A stretch of DNA of 64,000 nt, from positions 4,831,586 through 4,895,585 of the forward strand of contig JARUPZ010000007.1 of NCBI GenBank assembly GCA_031213475.1, read 5' to 3'. This document shows, one piece after another, positions 12,346 through 26,200 of this stretch. The notes below the pieces were generated by a model. The model saw only the letters and a program-made list of their open reading frames with translations. It made no database searches and was not told where the DNA came from. Positions within the stretch are counted from its first letter, which is position 1, and the number at the start of each line of letters is the position of its first letter. Both the position numbers and the translations under genes were made by a program. This stretch comes from Nereocystis luetkeana (taxonomy: Eukaryota; Sar; Phaeophyceae; Laminariales; Laminariaceae).

Positions 12346-12737
12346 CGTGGGAGCATCGCTACAACATGCAATGTCGTCAGTTGCTCGTGTTGTGTGTACT
12401 AGGTGCCCATGTAGACTACAACAAGTCGAATACCTGAGAGATGTTTATGGTTGTATGAATCGCAAAAGGTAACAGGTAGGCCGTACCTTGATACATTATA
12501 TAATTAACCGTATACCGCCGCAACTAACGATGCCTCCCGCCCGGTCGTTACGGTTGGAATTATCACAGTCCCCTGTATTACATCAATGCATCCGACTCGG
12601 TGCAACTTCGGGCCCAGACTGTATTCTCTGGGGGGTGAATTCAACGCCTGCCAGGTACATCGCTATAAGAACACCAATGTGTGTGCGTGTGAGCCCTGCA
12701 CCCTGCACCCTGCGCGCAGGACGACCAGACCAGCTAA

Positions 12738-12759
12738 GGGTCATTCTTATAGGAGAGCT
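12738..12759 (+). mobile_element. solitary end of the TCATTCTTATCGG MITE family
   Basis: GGTCATTCTTATAGGAGAGC matches the terminal inverted repeat of the element at 45409-45650 with one change, and both are preceded by CTAA. No partner end was found nearby, so this is a remnant. Confidence 0.5.
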
Positions 12760-13087
12760 AAATTCAGAGGAACACACGAAGAGGCGAGCAGCGGATAAGC
12801 GGCAGGTGATACTCGGCTCAAACGGTGTTCGTTGGGAAAATTGGCCAATCAGATGGTCCCGACCACGGAGATCAGGGAGATGTAGGAGATGTATGTTACC
12901 TTGTACCTGATGATGGTGCGTCTGGCAGGGCTCGAAGTGGGGGGTTCATTAGCTGCCTGTGCCATGACGACGGTGCCGGGCAACAGCGACAGCAACGACA
13001 GACAGTAGTGAGCCGTCTAGTGTAGAAAGTTGCGACCGTTGCTCTGTTTACCGTCAACGTCTTCTAGTGTACAACCAGCCAGAGTAG

Positions 13088-13357
13088 CAGCGAGCGGGTC
13101 GACAGAAGAAGCAGCAACAAGCAGAAGAAGAAGAGTTGGAATCGTTGACGCTTTCTTCGAAGTATGCTGTTCGTTGCCAGATTTTAGATGGAGCGCCCGT
13201 CCCGCCCGACGTTCGAGCGGTGCGCTTGTGGTTAAAGGGAACACGAGAGACAGCATCAGAAGAAGAGCGCAAAGGCTGGGAACAGGAGACGTACGACGCG
13301 CGTGCACTCGGTGCCTGCCTCGTTCTTGCTACGTATTTCCTTTACGATGACAGCTGA
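13088..13357 (+). CDS. candidate terminal exon, unknown protein
   Basis: An open frame of 89 codons ends at a TGA at 13355-13357, directly downstream of a possible AG acceptor at 13086-13087. It reads as a plausible globular C-terminus. A Gln/Lys/Glu-rich start is followed by a mixed segment containing GAPVPPDVRAVRLWLKG, then ASEEERKGWEQETYDARA, and a hydrophobic end. I do not recognise a family. No upstream exon could be joined with confidence, and the minus strand here also has an open frame with a hydrophobic N-terminus (13017-13307), but that one lacks an ATG. Confidence 0.3.
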   Translation, partial: QRAGRQKKQQQAEEEELESLTLSSKYAVRCQILDGAPVPPDVRAVRLWLKGTRETASEEERKGWEQETYDARALGACLVLATYFLYDDS

Positions 13358-14758
13358 GGTATGTGAGCGTATTCTAAATGTCGGCCATTGATGCTCTCTT
13401 TGGGCGGCTAAAATTGCTCGAATCGCCTACCAGCCCTGAAGTCCCTATCGTCTCCAATAATACGAGTCCACCATGGGTGTACTGCATCATATCACTTCGA
13501 GCAACGACGGCCCTGTGTGGGAGGGGCGTGTCTGACCAAGTTAAGCACACGAAAATACAGAATACGAAAATGCGACAGAGTACGGCAGTTTGTCACGAAA
13601 ATATCACCGCGAGCATGAATAACTTGTTCCGCCGCTTCGCGGGATCGTGCTTTGCGTTTTCTCTTGATCAACAAAAATACTGAGAAAAATGGCACATTCT
13701 TTCCATGTGTGTATGTTTGTACCGTATACAAGTACCTGGTAAATATCTGGTAGAACGTACTCCACTCGTACCTCGTGGTTGGGATCTAAACGAGAGCTGT
13801 ATGTGTATTTGCACGAACCACTCCTCTGGTGGCTTCAAAAAAAGAAGAGAAAACGCGACAAGAATAAAAAAATAATACAGAAACCCGTCTTGAAAAAAAA
13901 AACATCGAGACTCCTCCAAACTCGCCTTTGCGAGAGAAGCCCTGCGCGCAATAAATCGATCGCGCGCGCTAATCGTTTACAATATTATAGTAGTAGTACA
14001 TGTACGGGTTGTATAGAGTACAGGGCGCCTATTAAGACACAGGAAAGCTGCTTCAGGCTGTATTTCTTGTTTGAGACCTGGGTGCGTTCTACATTATACT
14101 ACTATATCTTCAGTATAACGGCTCCCGAGTTTCTTCGGATCCTCCGAACCTCAGTATGTCTGTGTTGATACTGGTACTTGTTTTCTTATGGTGTCCCTTG
14201 TACTGCTGTACGGACCCGCCAACTACTAAATAATATGCAAATAAACCTACTCGTAATTGTGAGCAAGCCTTGTTATTCCCTATGATTGTGACGCCGTCCT
14301 TCAACAACGTTGAGCATACATAGTAGGCTATTATATGGTAGGAGTTAGAGTGCATGCGCTCGCCCCTGAGCACGTTTTCTGAGTCCAAGTTTCGTAGCGT
14401 CCCCCAACAAGAGAGCCGTACGTCCTTGTTACATACCTGGTAACAGGTTATTTGTTGTTTCCAAATCGTCGGTCTATCCTCCTGTAAGAGGCACCTCCTC
14501 CTCCTGCAGAACGAACAACCGAACGAACGGCACTCCGCACGCACGCCGCGCCGTCACTTTGTATTTGCCTTGATACAGTTTATGCACTAACTAGAGGTTT
14601 ATTTTGGTGACTCTTCTTGTTGTTGCGTTGGATAACAGCAGCGCGCGTCGTGCTCGTGCGGCGCCGACTGCCCCACTATAACACACCCGCTCGCGAGGCG
14701 AAGCATCCCTGCTTCTTTTCTGCTGTTGCACAGCAGTATCGTAACGGTATTGCGTAGT

Positions 14759-14885
14759 GATATTCGACGCTGTAGTCGACGAGGGAAGAAAGGGCTGAAG
14801 TCTTCCCGGGGATAAAAAACCAAAGCTCAAACCGCAGTGGGGAGGGGGGAGAAGAGCCAGCTGTGTGACCCCGGATCTGAGTGGT
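14759..14885 (+). mobile_element. SINE family 1, 3'-domain fragment
   Basis: GTCGACGAGGGAAGAAAgGGCTGAA..TCTTC, then CGCAGTGGGGAGGGGGGAGAAGAGCC and GTGTGACCCCGGATCTGAG follow the order of the full SINEs at 42.6 and 49.8 kb. The tRNA-like head is missing. Moderately diverged. Confidence 0.75.
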
Positions 14886-14901
14886 AGTACGGAAATGGAT
14901 C

Positions 14902-14950
14902 GTACCTGGTACCTGGTACCAGGTACCAGGTACCTGGTACCTGGTATGTA
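14902..14950. repeat. cluster of GGTACC-centred palindromes
   Basis: Five near-adjacent copies of ACCTGGTA/TACCAGGT occur in both orientations, so the whole block can fold on itself. This is the densest point of a motif scattered through the window (for example 9243, 15490, 17710-17765, 18515, 46915-46950, 50190, 51120 and 53375-53405). Confidence 0.7.
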
Positions 14951-15985
14951 TTTACCTGGGTACTCGAACAGGAACATGTATAAATAAAACATATCGACAA
15001 AAAGCTTGATTGTGTCGGTTTCATTTCGGTTTCATTCAAACTATCAATGGTTGATTGGCGGCTCAAGAATAAAAAATAAAAAAATGAAAAATGTGCTTCC
15101 AGATTCCAGATTCCAGATTTCCAGATCTGATGGCGGCGTTCAACAAGAAAATATCACACACACTCTCTCTCATCCTACGGGCTGGTAAATTCTCGGGGTT
15201 CTTGGGGCTCCAGAGCACCTGCTGCTTGTCGTGCACCACAGCGGGTGCCACAAGCGGGCCACCTCATCACCAGGGGTGTCGTGTGGGTTGCAGCTGCGCT
15301 CAGGAGAGACGCCAGGGCTGATTGATGTTATCCCGACAAGCCGCGGAGGAGGTGCTGTAAAAGGGGCGGCAACACAGCAACAGCAGGTAGGTGTGTCGCT
15401 TGTTGGGTTCATTCACGCCGCGTTTGTTTGATTTTTGTCCGTTTTATGTTTTCAGGTGCAAGCTTTACCCCAGCAAGAATACTATAACTGGTACCTGGTG
15501 CCTGGTACTCAGCAGTAGTACAAGTAGTAGACTGCAATGTACGCCGTGCACAACGAAATAGCGCTTGCTACTTGCTACCATAACATGTTGGATGCTCCAA
15601 CAGCAGCAGCAGCAGCAGCATCAACCGCACTGGCCCCTCTGACCCTCTTCGGCCACTCCACACCGGAACCCCACTGACCGGCTGATGCGTGCGCGTGCGA
15701 GACGCACAGCAGTAGCAATAGCCGTTCCAGAGAGTACCTCACACTACAGGATACCGGTCATTTTATTTTTTTAATAAGGTTTGTTTTTTGGAGCAGGATC
15801 CACGCGTATGATAGAGGGTGTTGTTATCTGCCCGTTTGGGTTGGATACGAACCGGGCGCATCCAGGCGCTTGCCGGACCCACGTACCACTATATATATAC
15901 ATTTCGTTCTTATCACGTGATACCAACCGATGTTTTGCCTCTCCGTGTTGCGCTCCTCTCCTCTCCTCTCCCCTCTCCCCTCCAG

Positions 15986-16114
15986 CTTGGAGGCAGAACA
16001 TGGTGCTCATCGGGCTTCTCGGTGAGGATACAGATGTGCAGCGTTGTCTACTCCAGCCCCCGCCGGCAGATCTGGGAAGGTGTTTGCACCAGCGAGATGC
16101 GGCTCGACAAATAA
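15986..16114 (+). CDS. candidate terminal exon, small Cys-containing tail
   Basis: A strong pyrimidine tract (CTCTCC repeats) ends in CCAG at 15982-15985. The frame that follows encodes 42 residues to a TAA, with the segments GGRTWCSSGF, QMCSVVYSSP and WEGVCTSEMR. Acceptor quality and composition are the only support. The other frame across the same bases is also open for longer. No family is recognised, and upstream exons were not found. Confidence 0.25.
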   Translation, partial: LGGRTWCSSGFSVRIQMCSVVYSSPRRQIWEGVCTSEMRLDK

Positions 16115-16807
16115 ACAAGCCTGGGCGCTGCCAGGTAGGCCTACAAGGCTGGGAGGGGATTAATTTACTACCTGGTATTGCTGTACTTTAAAAATACAGC
16201 ATATTAATAGTACAGTACAGTAGTGCTGCACTATGATGGGAGCCGAGGTAGTAGGAGATACCATAGGTACGGCAGGATGTGCAGCATCTGTTGGGAGATG
16301 CGACCTCAATGGCATACACCTTGTTGTCGAGTCGGATGGAAGGGCCCTGTTATCCTTTGTGCTCTTTATTTCACTGTACTCCTAGGGGGCGTTGTTGGCG
16401 TAATCAGATTGCCCGCAGTGCCGGCGTGTGGAATTCTACGTTCGTCCGTGCGTTCGCACGTACCTGGTATCTGCCTGGTGTTTTTATAGGCGTAATCAGT
16501 CGCAACCTCAGGATGACAAACCCATGCAATATCACAATATCATGATGCGATTGGCTCTATTGTGATTCAGAGCCACCCCCACAGCCTACCACCGCCGGAG
16601 ATTTTCCGTTTCGCCCAACGTGACCTATACTTCGTATAGTATACTACACCATACGTACGGTATTTTCATTCATACCTGGTGTATTATACCACGTTTCTGG
16701 TATACAGCAGTATCGGCCCTCGCGTGTCAAAACATTTCAAGAAATATAGTGAGGTAGAAATTATAAAAAGAAGCAGACTAATGTTACCTGTAGTATGCGC
16801 GCCTTCG

Positions 16808-17110
16808 TCCCCGGTGGCTTGGTAGGTGGTCCGCGTGCCTACTAAGATCGATCTCGTAGGTTCGAGTCTCACCGAGCATGCTCGCAAGGACTTTTTGTTG
16901 CATACTTGAGTATAAATTGAATAGCGGACAGCGTGAGAGCGTGAGTTAAATAGCAACATTCGATGCACATTGACGAGCATTGGGAATGCTGAACCGTATG
17001 CGTGATAGAAATGGAGGCACGTATCGGGGGGGAGAATGGACGACACCTGTGACCACGGCTTGTCCAGAAGATCGCAGAGGGTAAAACTCCTACTACTACG
17101 AGCTGGAAAG
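16808..17110 (+). mobile_element. SINE family 2, copy 1
   Basis: A tRNA-like head carries box A (TGGCTTGGTAGGTGG) and box B (GGTTCGAGTCTC) about 45 bp apart. It is followed by AAGGACTTTTTGTTGCATAC and a body containing ACATTCGATGC, GCTGAACC, AAATGGAGGCACG and CACCTGTGACCACGGC. A second copy at 47826-48095 matches from the head through GCTGGAAAG. The polymerase III boxes and the absence of coding sequence support a tRNA-derived SINE. The body is related to family 1 although the heads differ. Confidence 0.8.
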
Positions 17111-20100
17111 CAAAAGTGACGATAAGAAATACCAGGTACAGTATATGAACGTACATCAGGTATACACACGTGTTCATAAGTAGCCTACGAGGCACTGACT
17201 GTCCATAAGAAAATTTGAAAGAAAGTCTACCTTCTTCCCGCTTCGCCGGAAGTAAGTAAGTGGTCAGCCTACAGAAGCATCTTTTTTTAGGTTTCTTACG
17301 AGAAGGCCGATACCGCACTCGAGTAATTATCCTAATAGGTGCCTAACTACCAGTAACTGCTGCACACCAGTATGATAACAGTATATAATACCAACACTGC
17401 TGTACGCACAGTGATAGTTTCGTATAGATACATAGTAGGTAAACTATCTCGGTAAATGGTGGGGGTGCAAGTGAGTACACGCAGGGAAGGAGAATTGGTT
17501 CGATGAAGTTAGTTAGTGGTATTCGATGAATTATGTCAGCTTTTTCATTTTGAATTAATAACGCCCTGCACATTGTCAGAAGGCAAATAAAAAAAATAAA
17601 AATATAAATAGTTTCGTGTATACCTGGTACGAGCTTATTATGGTATTGCTGTCATATTATTAATGATGAAATGCTTATTGTTTACTGTACCAGAGGGGTA
17701 CCTTGGTACTTGTACTGTAGAATTATACCAGGTACCTACGTACCTGATACCTGGTACTGGTATGTAATATGATTGTTTGTAATAATACTGCTGCTGCCTG
17801 TGTTGCAATGCGTATCGTGTGATGATTGAAGGACAACTTTCGCGAGAAGGACAACCATTTCGTAGTACCAGGTATACTGCTGTAACTTGTTGGCCCGCTC
17901 GCGGTGATGGTCTATTTCCCTCCTTCGAGTTTTTTTTATGCATCTGCTTGCCTTCGATATCAGAAAGAACGAGCACTAACCAGACAACGCTGAACAGAAA
18001 CGACCGGGCGTTGTCGGGTTCGCAACGCCTGTTGATGTGCTGGTGTGGCGGCGTGGGGACAGGACGAGATCAACCCTTTTTTTGTATGTGCGCATGCATG
18101 TGTTTTTGAGCGCTGCAGCCACGAGCGCGCGTGCGATCTCAGTTGTAGCGTTGAGCGTTCTCCAGCCCAACCGGGTATAATATGTGTGCGCTATTCATGT
18201 TCAATATTCACCTGGTGCCTGGTAAAGTAGGCACAGCAGTATTGTAGTTACCCGGTACACCACAGTCCGGATGTGTAACAATCGTTTGGGTGTATGTATA
18301 TTCTAACGCAAACGGTCCTCAAAATTCATAACATATATATGTTGTATAGACCAGGTAGTATTGATGCAATAGATATTTAATACCTGGTAGGTACGTATTT
18401 ACTATTTACTGCACATTTTACCAGAGGTACAGATAGTATCGCAAAGTCTACAAGGTATATATACCAGGGATGTATTATACTGTACTCGTAGGTATTTTGT
18501 TGCTTATGTTGTACCAGGTACCTGATTATTTACCTTTCATGTATTTGTTCACCTGCCAAAATTGTCCACCCAGCACTCACCTGCTGCTGCACAGCCTGCC
18601 ACCCCATATGGCACACTTCTCTTTGTGCATCGTCAGCCTATAAGGTGCGGCATGAACTCGTCGACCTATCTACGTACGCCGCATCTAGCTGTTCCTGCCG
18701 CGTGTTTCTCCCTACTACTGAGCCTGTCGTTGAAATGCTGTTGTTGAATTTTGGTTGCGGCCCATCTCAAGTGACCATGTCAGACGCACCGGATCGATTT
18801 GCTCCAGCCCGGGTAACAACGTGCACACGAGAGAATCGCCAAATATACGTAATGATTCCGAAGCGCATACTCATTCGGAACGAACGGGAGAGTGAACGAC
18901 CCCCTCCCGATACGCAACAACGCGTATATATGTATTCTTACGTGTTGTATAACGTCGCCAGGGGGGTTTCCGTGCAGCTGTTGGTGTTCGTTTCCGTTTC
19001 GTTACCCGTGTGATTGCGTCCAGACCGCCATGTCTCTGGGCAGACCCTATCGGGTCTCGCGAGGGATGGTGCGTTGTGCGCATGGCCCCCTTGCACTTGC
19101 AATACCACTGCGAACAGTGAACCTTCGGGAACACTTTGACACTTTCGCAGCAGAACAACCCCTTTTCTCACTAGCGGGTTTCACGACTGGCCTGTTATGA
19201 CGTACAGTACCTCGGGTGTCTCCGTGTGTTACATTTATTTCTCGCTGCTTGCATGGTAGAGTAGTAGCATATCTCATGGTATTCCGTTCGCCAGTTTCTC
19301 GCTAGAATCCGTTCCGGGCCTGGTATCACTTCACGTACCATACCAGAGGCACTATAAAGGGGGGGGGGGCATGGGGAAAATAAGCCAATAACAATGGGGG
19401 AAATGTTGTTCCATCTATTTTCCCCGCCTATCCCTCTTTGGTTCGGTACGCAGAAATTAACGTCTGTGTTTACGGACGACGGCCTTATGTGCTACTTGCT
19501 CTCTGCTCTGTTTTTTGCTGCTGGTTTTTGTGCTGAATCGGTCAGGCACCGAGGCCCAAGGAGAGTCTAGCGAACGGTGGCGATCACCACGAACCCCATT
19601 ACCAGCGTTCTCGAGCCGGTGAGACCCGCCGAGGGGAGGCTCCACCTCAGCGTTGCGTCGCGCCCTTCATATTGGTCCGTATCGAGTTGGAGAGGTTCGC
19701 TCCACTGTATTGTTGCGTCGCACCGTCTTTTGCGGCCGGCCCGTACTCCGAGTCGGAGGGTGTTTCGAGTTGAAGGAACGTGCAGTGGACCCCCGAGGTC
19801 GCCATTAGTCTACAGTACAGAGGCAACATCGATATGCGGAGCGAATTGCCGTAACGGCGCTATGAACCGTCAGGACGGCAGAAAAAAAAACTAGACAGGA
19901 ATTCTACAACGTTGTGAAGTGTTACATTTTTGGAGCAGAATACTTGACGTTCGGCACTTACTTGTCGCGTAGGAAGGGGAAGCGAAAGTGGTGTGCTCCT
20001 ACCCCTCATTGCTACGCAGCTTGTGTTTTGTCTGGTCATCCTTAAGCTGGACTGATGCCTCTGTGTGTTAGGGAAGAGCGTTTTGGATCACATACGGCCG

Positions 20101-20223
20101 CGTTGCGTGCTCACCCCGGTTACAATGTACGACGCGTAGTGCGACGACTACAATTAGCATAGCTTAGAAACCGCAGCAGGTTGCCAACCACGGAACCGAT
20201 GGTTTTTGCGCGAACGTTACTGT

Positions 20224-23200
20224 ATGTGTTTTCAAAAGTTGTCAACCATCCCAAGTACGGCATGTATTTATTTAGTTGCTGCTCTGCTGGTCGGCATTTA
20301 TTTTTATATATCTTTTGTGTGCGTCGCTCTGCTGTCTTGCCTTCCTACAACAATAGCATCACTGGGACATCGCGGCGAGGCTTTGCTAGGGTCAGCAACC
20401 GCGTCGATTGCCAAGCTTGGCCGCTTTGGCGACGATTTCTCGGGGTATGGGGAGCAAACGGCGGGGATCAGCGGGTCAGAGTTGGCGACCATGAATCGCG
20501 GCGCGGGGGTGGAGCAGCACAGGAGCAGGCTAGCAACGTGAGTCTGTTTAAGAGCTTTATTTTCACATCAAATAATTCCCAAAAAACAAGAGTTTCGGCA
20601 AACATTTTGGGGGGGGGAAATCGTTTGTCCTTGAGGGTCAGTCGGAAAACCGACCGTTTTTTCCCACCTCTGCGCTCTCTTGCCTTTTTCTTGGTAATCA
20701 CCGTTTGGCCTAGCGATGCTTTACTATCGGTTTCGTTTCTTCTTCCTCTTCTTCTTCTTCTTCTTTTTTCACCGCCAAGGTTTGTTTTGTTCACCGCGGG
20801 GAACGGCGATGGCCACACGCTCAAGGACGATGATAACGCGGCGTCGTCCGAGGAAAATGCCACAGGGACCACAGAGAAGATCAGGAAGTCGGAGGAACAA
20901 GATAAGGAGAGGTGCAAGCTGCAGACCCTTGAGTACGTGCGGGGACGGGAGCAGGAAGGGAGCAACCTTGCAGAGTTAACACACAGACCGGGGGGAGCGC
21001 GAGAGGCGAGCCAGAACCCCCAAACGAAGGAGAAAATCGGTGTTGTAGAGAGGAGAAAGCATTCTAAGGAGCAGGCAGACGAGGACGACGGCGATGAGAC
21101 CCAGACTGAGGTATCGTTTGAAGGGAGCGGGGTGGAGGTGGAGGGCGTCGACGACATGGAGCAGCGCGGGGAGAGGCAAGGAGTGTTGGGGATGCAGGAA
21201 GAACTGGCGCTCTTTGCGGAATATAAGGAATATGGCGGGCCGAGAATGGGCGGAGTCGACACGATGCTGGAGGGTGATGGGGTGGGACACACGCTTGGAG
21301 GCGAGCCCGCCAGACGGAGCGCACAGCGGACGACACCCGCTCAACAGCTCGGGGAGCCGAGTGAAGAGGTAGGAGCGCGGGAAAGGGCGACATCGACACT
21401 AAAGTTGTCTAGTTAAAAAAAGTATCGCATGTAGCAGGGACGAAGAAGGCACCACGCGTTCCGACTCGTTTCGCAGTGCTGAGGGCGCGGGGAAGGCGTG
21501 GTTATATCTGGTCAATATCTCAGGATAACACCAGATTTTTCTCGTGCCCCATATATATGACCCGAGGCAGTGCTAGTATTGATAGTCGGCTAAGTATATT
21601 TGTTTCCCGCCCACTTCTGTACGGACGCTTGTAATACAGGACGAACCACAACCGGCCGGGGAGTTTGATGGGATGGTGGCTGTACGCGTGCAGTATGGGC
21701 CAGAAGAGGAGGTAAGGACGGTGGCTGTGGAATACTATTTTGGTTCGTAGGGTTCGGCTATCGGCATGACCATCGATATTCCGTGATGGCCGTGTGCGCT
21801 AACAGAGCGACCGTATCATAAATGTGGCAGCGCGTCTTTATCAGACACCTGATACTGCTGTATGTTGTACAGTGGTGCGGCATTGTAGCAGCACGAGGAA
21901 GAAAGTTTTTGCTTCGATCCCAATGCTCTGGAAAGGGCGTACTTGTTAAGCTGCACATTTCGTACGCCGAGTACAACCGCCCGACTCGACTACAGTATCA
22001 TCATAAATGACCAGCAAGCCGGTCTGCACGTCTGCACGCTCTTTGCCCAGGTTTCGCAGGTATATATATACCACCTGAATATTCCCACCTGTCTTTTTTT
22101 GCCTTGCTATTTCCCAGGACGTCCTGAACATTTTTCTGACCTTCTTCAGGAAGATGTTCGGAGGAATGTTTGAAGTGGACCGCGAAAATTACGTCGTCTC
22201 AATGACGGGGCAGGGAAAGGGTAACATGCCACTGAAGACTGCCCGATGCTTGGAACATGCGCTTCGCGTCTGCCGAGAGAACGAGTTCCAGGCAAGAGGC
22301 GACGGTATACCCTAGAGCTCCGCGTGGGGTGCGAGAGAGAAACAGAGAACGTAACATCTCCTTGTGGACAGTAGTAGCGGTGCACCGCTCTGCTCTTTAG
22401 TTCAAAATACTGTAGAAGGTCAAACGTCGAAACGACGACAAAGCCTTGAAAGAGGAGAAGAGCGGGTTGACCCCAACCTTGAGGGTAGCGTTCAGCAAGA
22501 CGTTGATGTCTATACTCTTGGTTCCAAACGCTCAAATGTTCGGTCGGTAATATATATTTTAGCCGTGAATATGGCCACCCCAACATGTTTTAAGTGGGCG
22601 CAACGTCCAGGCAAGACGTTGGCCTTTACTGGTTTCGTATATGGCTGAAGAGTCACGGTCAGACTCTTCCTAACGTTACCACCAAACCCTTTTTGTCCGG
22701 TCCCCGTTTCCTTGTCTCACTATGTCCACACCATCAGCCTTGTGATTTCTCGTTGGTACGCGCCAGACAGGCTCTTCCCGGGGAAGACGCGAGGGGGCCG
22801 AACAAACATTTGATTCTGGGCGGCAACGTACCCGCCGGAGCAACGCTCGGCCACCTTTCCAACAACTATGGCATCGTTGTGGACAAGGTGGAGCCCGAGG
22901 TCCTCAACTTCCCGGCACTACACGCCAATTGCGCCGGAGCGCGGAGCAGCCGCAGCGGCTCGTGGGAAGAGAAGGTGGCGCCGGGGGGCGAGGGCCCGAA
23001 CCTGCTGCCGCCGCCAAGTTACTCGGTTCCTCCTTGGTCTGGACCGGGCGAGCGCGTCAAAGTTGTGCAGTTGTGGGGACTGACGCACTGTGTCAACCCC
23101 GCGTACGAGCGTCTCGTGGCCGTGAAGTCTAACCAGTGGAAGCAATGCCTCAGACTTGGGGCCTGCGATGTGCTCAGCCTCGGGAAGAGCGTCCGCATGC

Positions 23201-26200
23201 GCCAGAACTCGGCGACGGTGAGCGCGACACAAACCGCACGCCCGACGCGCATACAGTGCCTCTTTGTTCCCTTGTTTTCCCGTGCCTTGGCGTCGGAAAT
23301 GGGCTTCGCGCTCTCGTGATTTTGGGGGGCGTCTTCAACGCCGTCGCAGCCCCAAGTCGTTCGCTGATGAAAGCAGCGAAACACCGCGCGTGTATTGTTT
23401 TTTCTTTTTTCTTCGGACGTACAGAGGGGCTCAGATGTGTCTTCGGCTTCTCCGGTGCAGAGGGCCCTGTCGCGTGTTTATTTATGCTTTTCCGGTGCAG
23501 AGAGCCCAGTCGTGTGTTTGGACAGAGCGTTCTCGCATCTCTATCGGTATGCTACCATGTAACATTATCTTACGGGTGATAAGATAGCAGACCCCCTACG
23601 AAGAATTTCGAAGGCAAAGTTTTCGCCGAAACTAGGGGAGCACACACAACGAACACGGCGGCGTTGGGAATATATCGTCGAGACCTTCCCATAGACACAG
23701 CGCTCGGCGTTTTCATCCTCGCGTTGTCGAGAACATGAACTTGGAGATCCCTGCGAGGCGTGTGTGACATACCACTGTGCCCCAAATTATAATAAACGTT
23801 AGAGTTAAATACAAGTACACAAACGGGCGTTATACGTAGGTAGATATCGGTACTGGTACAAAAAGTGATTTTCGAGGGCGTATAGCAAAACACACGCCTC
23901 TCTCTGTAGGGAACAAGTTGTACAGCGAGAGCAATATGCGGGGGTCAAGTCCCGCACGCAAATGCTTCAGGGGGACGAGCAACGTGATATTTTCTTGTCA
24001 ACGGCGTCGCTGACCTGATGCGGATTTGGAGCGCAAGCTCAGCCGAAAACATGTGATGTTTTTCGCAAAGGTGTGAAGACAACGTTTGACCTCTCCGGCA
24101 CGGTTGATGTCGCGATCGACTCTTCTCGTGTCTTCATTTTTTTTTCAGGTCAAGCTGAACGAAGTTCTCGGGGTGTTGAGCGTGGAGGGTAACCCGATCG
24201 ATGTGGACGGACTGTTCAGCCGCATGGTGGGCTTTCTCTCTTCCAACTTGCCCAATTCACTCGCAACGGTGAGCTATCTTGAAAGATTTTTCTAAAAAGT
24301 GTGAACTCACTGGGCCCGAAACGCCTGACACACCACCTTCGTCAAAATGGAACTCTCTGGTGGGCTACTTCAGTCCCCTGGTGTGAATACTCGCGACCAG
24401 CATCGCGCATCGATCGATCCACCTGTGGCTGAAGGGGATATAGCGGTGCTTCATGCTTTTATGCCGTGAGGGGTAGTGCGCATGATAAGTATCTCTCTCG
24501 TATGGAGCGCAAACCCTCCTGGTTGCTAGGAGGGCGAAAAAACTTGAGCCCTCTTTCCTATTTTCCCCAACACCACGCGCGACGTTTGCATATGTGTCAA
24601 CCCGGCCTCTGTCTCCAATAGGTAGACATGATCAACGCCGGTGTCATGCGACACCTGGCGACACCCTGTGCGCTCCCAGCGATCGCGGAGGAGGCGAAGG
24701 TACACATGAACCTGATTTCGCTGGTTCCGTGGTGGCAGAAGACGCAGATGCTGGTGCTGGTTCCTGGTGGAGGGAGAGACCCGGAGGTGTTGCGAAAGGT
24801 GGTGAGTTGAAAAAAAACAACCTCGCGGTTAGTTAGGCCAGGCCTAGCCTTACAGGGGGACGAAAAAGAGAGTAACAAAATACGTTTGCGCGAGTGTGTC
24901 TATCATGTTTTAGTCCGGCCATATTTTAGGACTGAAATATATATACCGCGGCAGAGCCTTACACGAAGAATATCTTACTTAAGCGTAAGCCGGTGTCATG
25001 CCGAGATTGGCGCCAGCAGATGAGGAGACAGACGACGAAGCCGCATGGACACAAGTGCCTACACACAACGCTACCATTCCCGAAGGAGCTGACCTATCAA
25101 TAGAAAACTTGCACTTTGCTCAAACGGTGGTTGGTACCCGTGGTCCAAGCTCCACCCTTGGGGGGGGGGTGCTCTATCGTGTCTCGTATCGTTTTTTCTC
25201 TCATCGCAAAACCAGTGCGCCCGTTCAGATATTCAGCCCCAGCGACTTCTTCGCAATCAATTCGTACCACCGCAGCGTTCGTTTCTCGGACGAATGGTTC
25301 TTCAACGGCTAATTTTGTCTATTTTTTTCCGTTGGCTCTTCCACTTCGAAATGGCGCCGCCGATACCCACAACGGCTCGATGCCCGTTCTGCAAGGCTGC
25401 GCTTCACATGGCATTGGTGTGCTTTGGAAACGTTGGGCTTCTTTTACCTCTCAGCGTTATGATATAGAACTGTGGGCCTCTGGACTACTGCAGGGTTCCG
25501 GGTTGCGCGAGGTGCATCCGTTCCACGCGGAGAGTCTGGGCTGTTTAAGAGAAAACGTCCGCTTTTGCGTTGATTTTCGCGAGTCTCCACTGTTTTTTCG
25601 CCGACGAACCTGGCGTCCTTGTACGTAGTTTTCGCGTTCGGTGTCTATTATGTTGTGTCAGGACATACCACAGGGTACTTTCCACGAACTTATCCGAATG
25701 ACGTATGCCCCACGGACAGTGACAGTGCAAGTTAGCTGGTCTAGGCATTCTGTCATAGTTTTTTTTTCACATCATCAGGACTTCACGCCGTTTTTTTTCA
25801 GTCAAACCCTGAAAATTCGCATACACATGTCGCGCTCTTATGCCGAGGGGGTGCATGGAGCGAGTGCAAGTTTTCCTCGCAAGTTTTCCGCCGCCGGTTA
25901 TTTGGGATGTTGGGGTTTTTCTGAATATTGTTGGGCTTTCTGGGACCCCAGGTATCTAACGCAAAAAACAAACTTGCACCCCCTTCGTCTAAACCTCGGC
26001 ATATTGCCACACGGAAGATGCTTCCAGGTCTGGCTCGAAGAAGACGCCGTGGACGTCTGAGCTTTCGTGGGGGAAAACGTGTATTTTGCAATATTTTCGA
26101 AAGGACATGAATTCAGTATATGATAGATATATAAAACTTACCAGTACTTAACATTGATCCTACCTAGTCAATTCTTGGAATATTTGCGCAAACTCTTTTC

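Larger units (their letters stand above)
13360..20220. other. intergenic, repeat-rich
   Basis: No confident gene. The stretch holds SINE pieces (14.76 and 16.81 kb), a candidate exon at 15.99 kb, and the densest run of TACCAGGTA/TACCTGGTA palindromes in the window (about 14.9-18.6 kb). Remaining open frames of up to 160 codons on the minus strand (14.1-14.5 and 16.7-17.3 kb) have no motif or composition that sets them apart. The last 600 bp should contain the promoter and 5' UTR of the gene that starts at 20224. Confidence 0.45.

Noticed and set aside
20468-21292. 274-codon open frame on the minus strand
   Set aside because: It is the complement of the acidic low-complexity exon 2; Ser/Pro/Cys-rich reading without features of its own.
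20181-21416. 411-codon open frame on the + strand
   Set aside because: It reads through the first intron in another frame upstream. Only the part after 20780 is coding, joined to the exon that starts at 20224.
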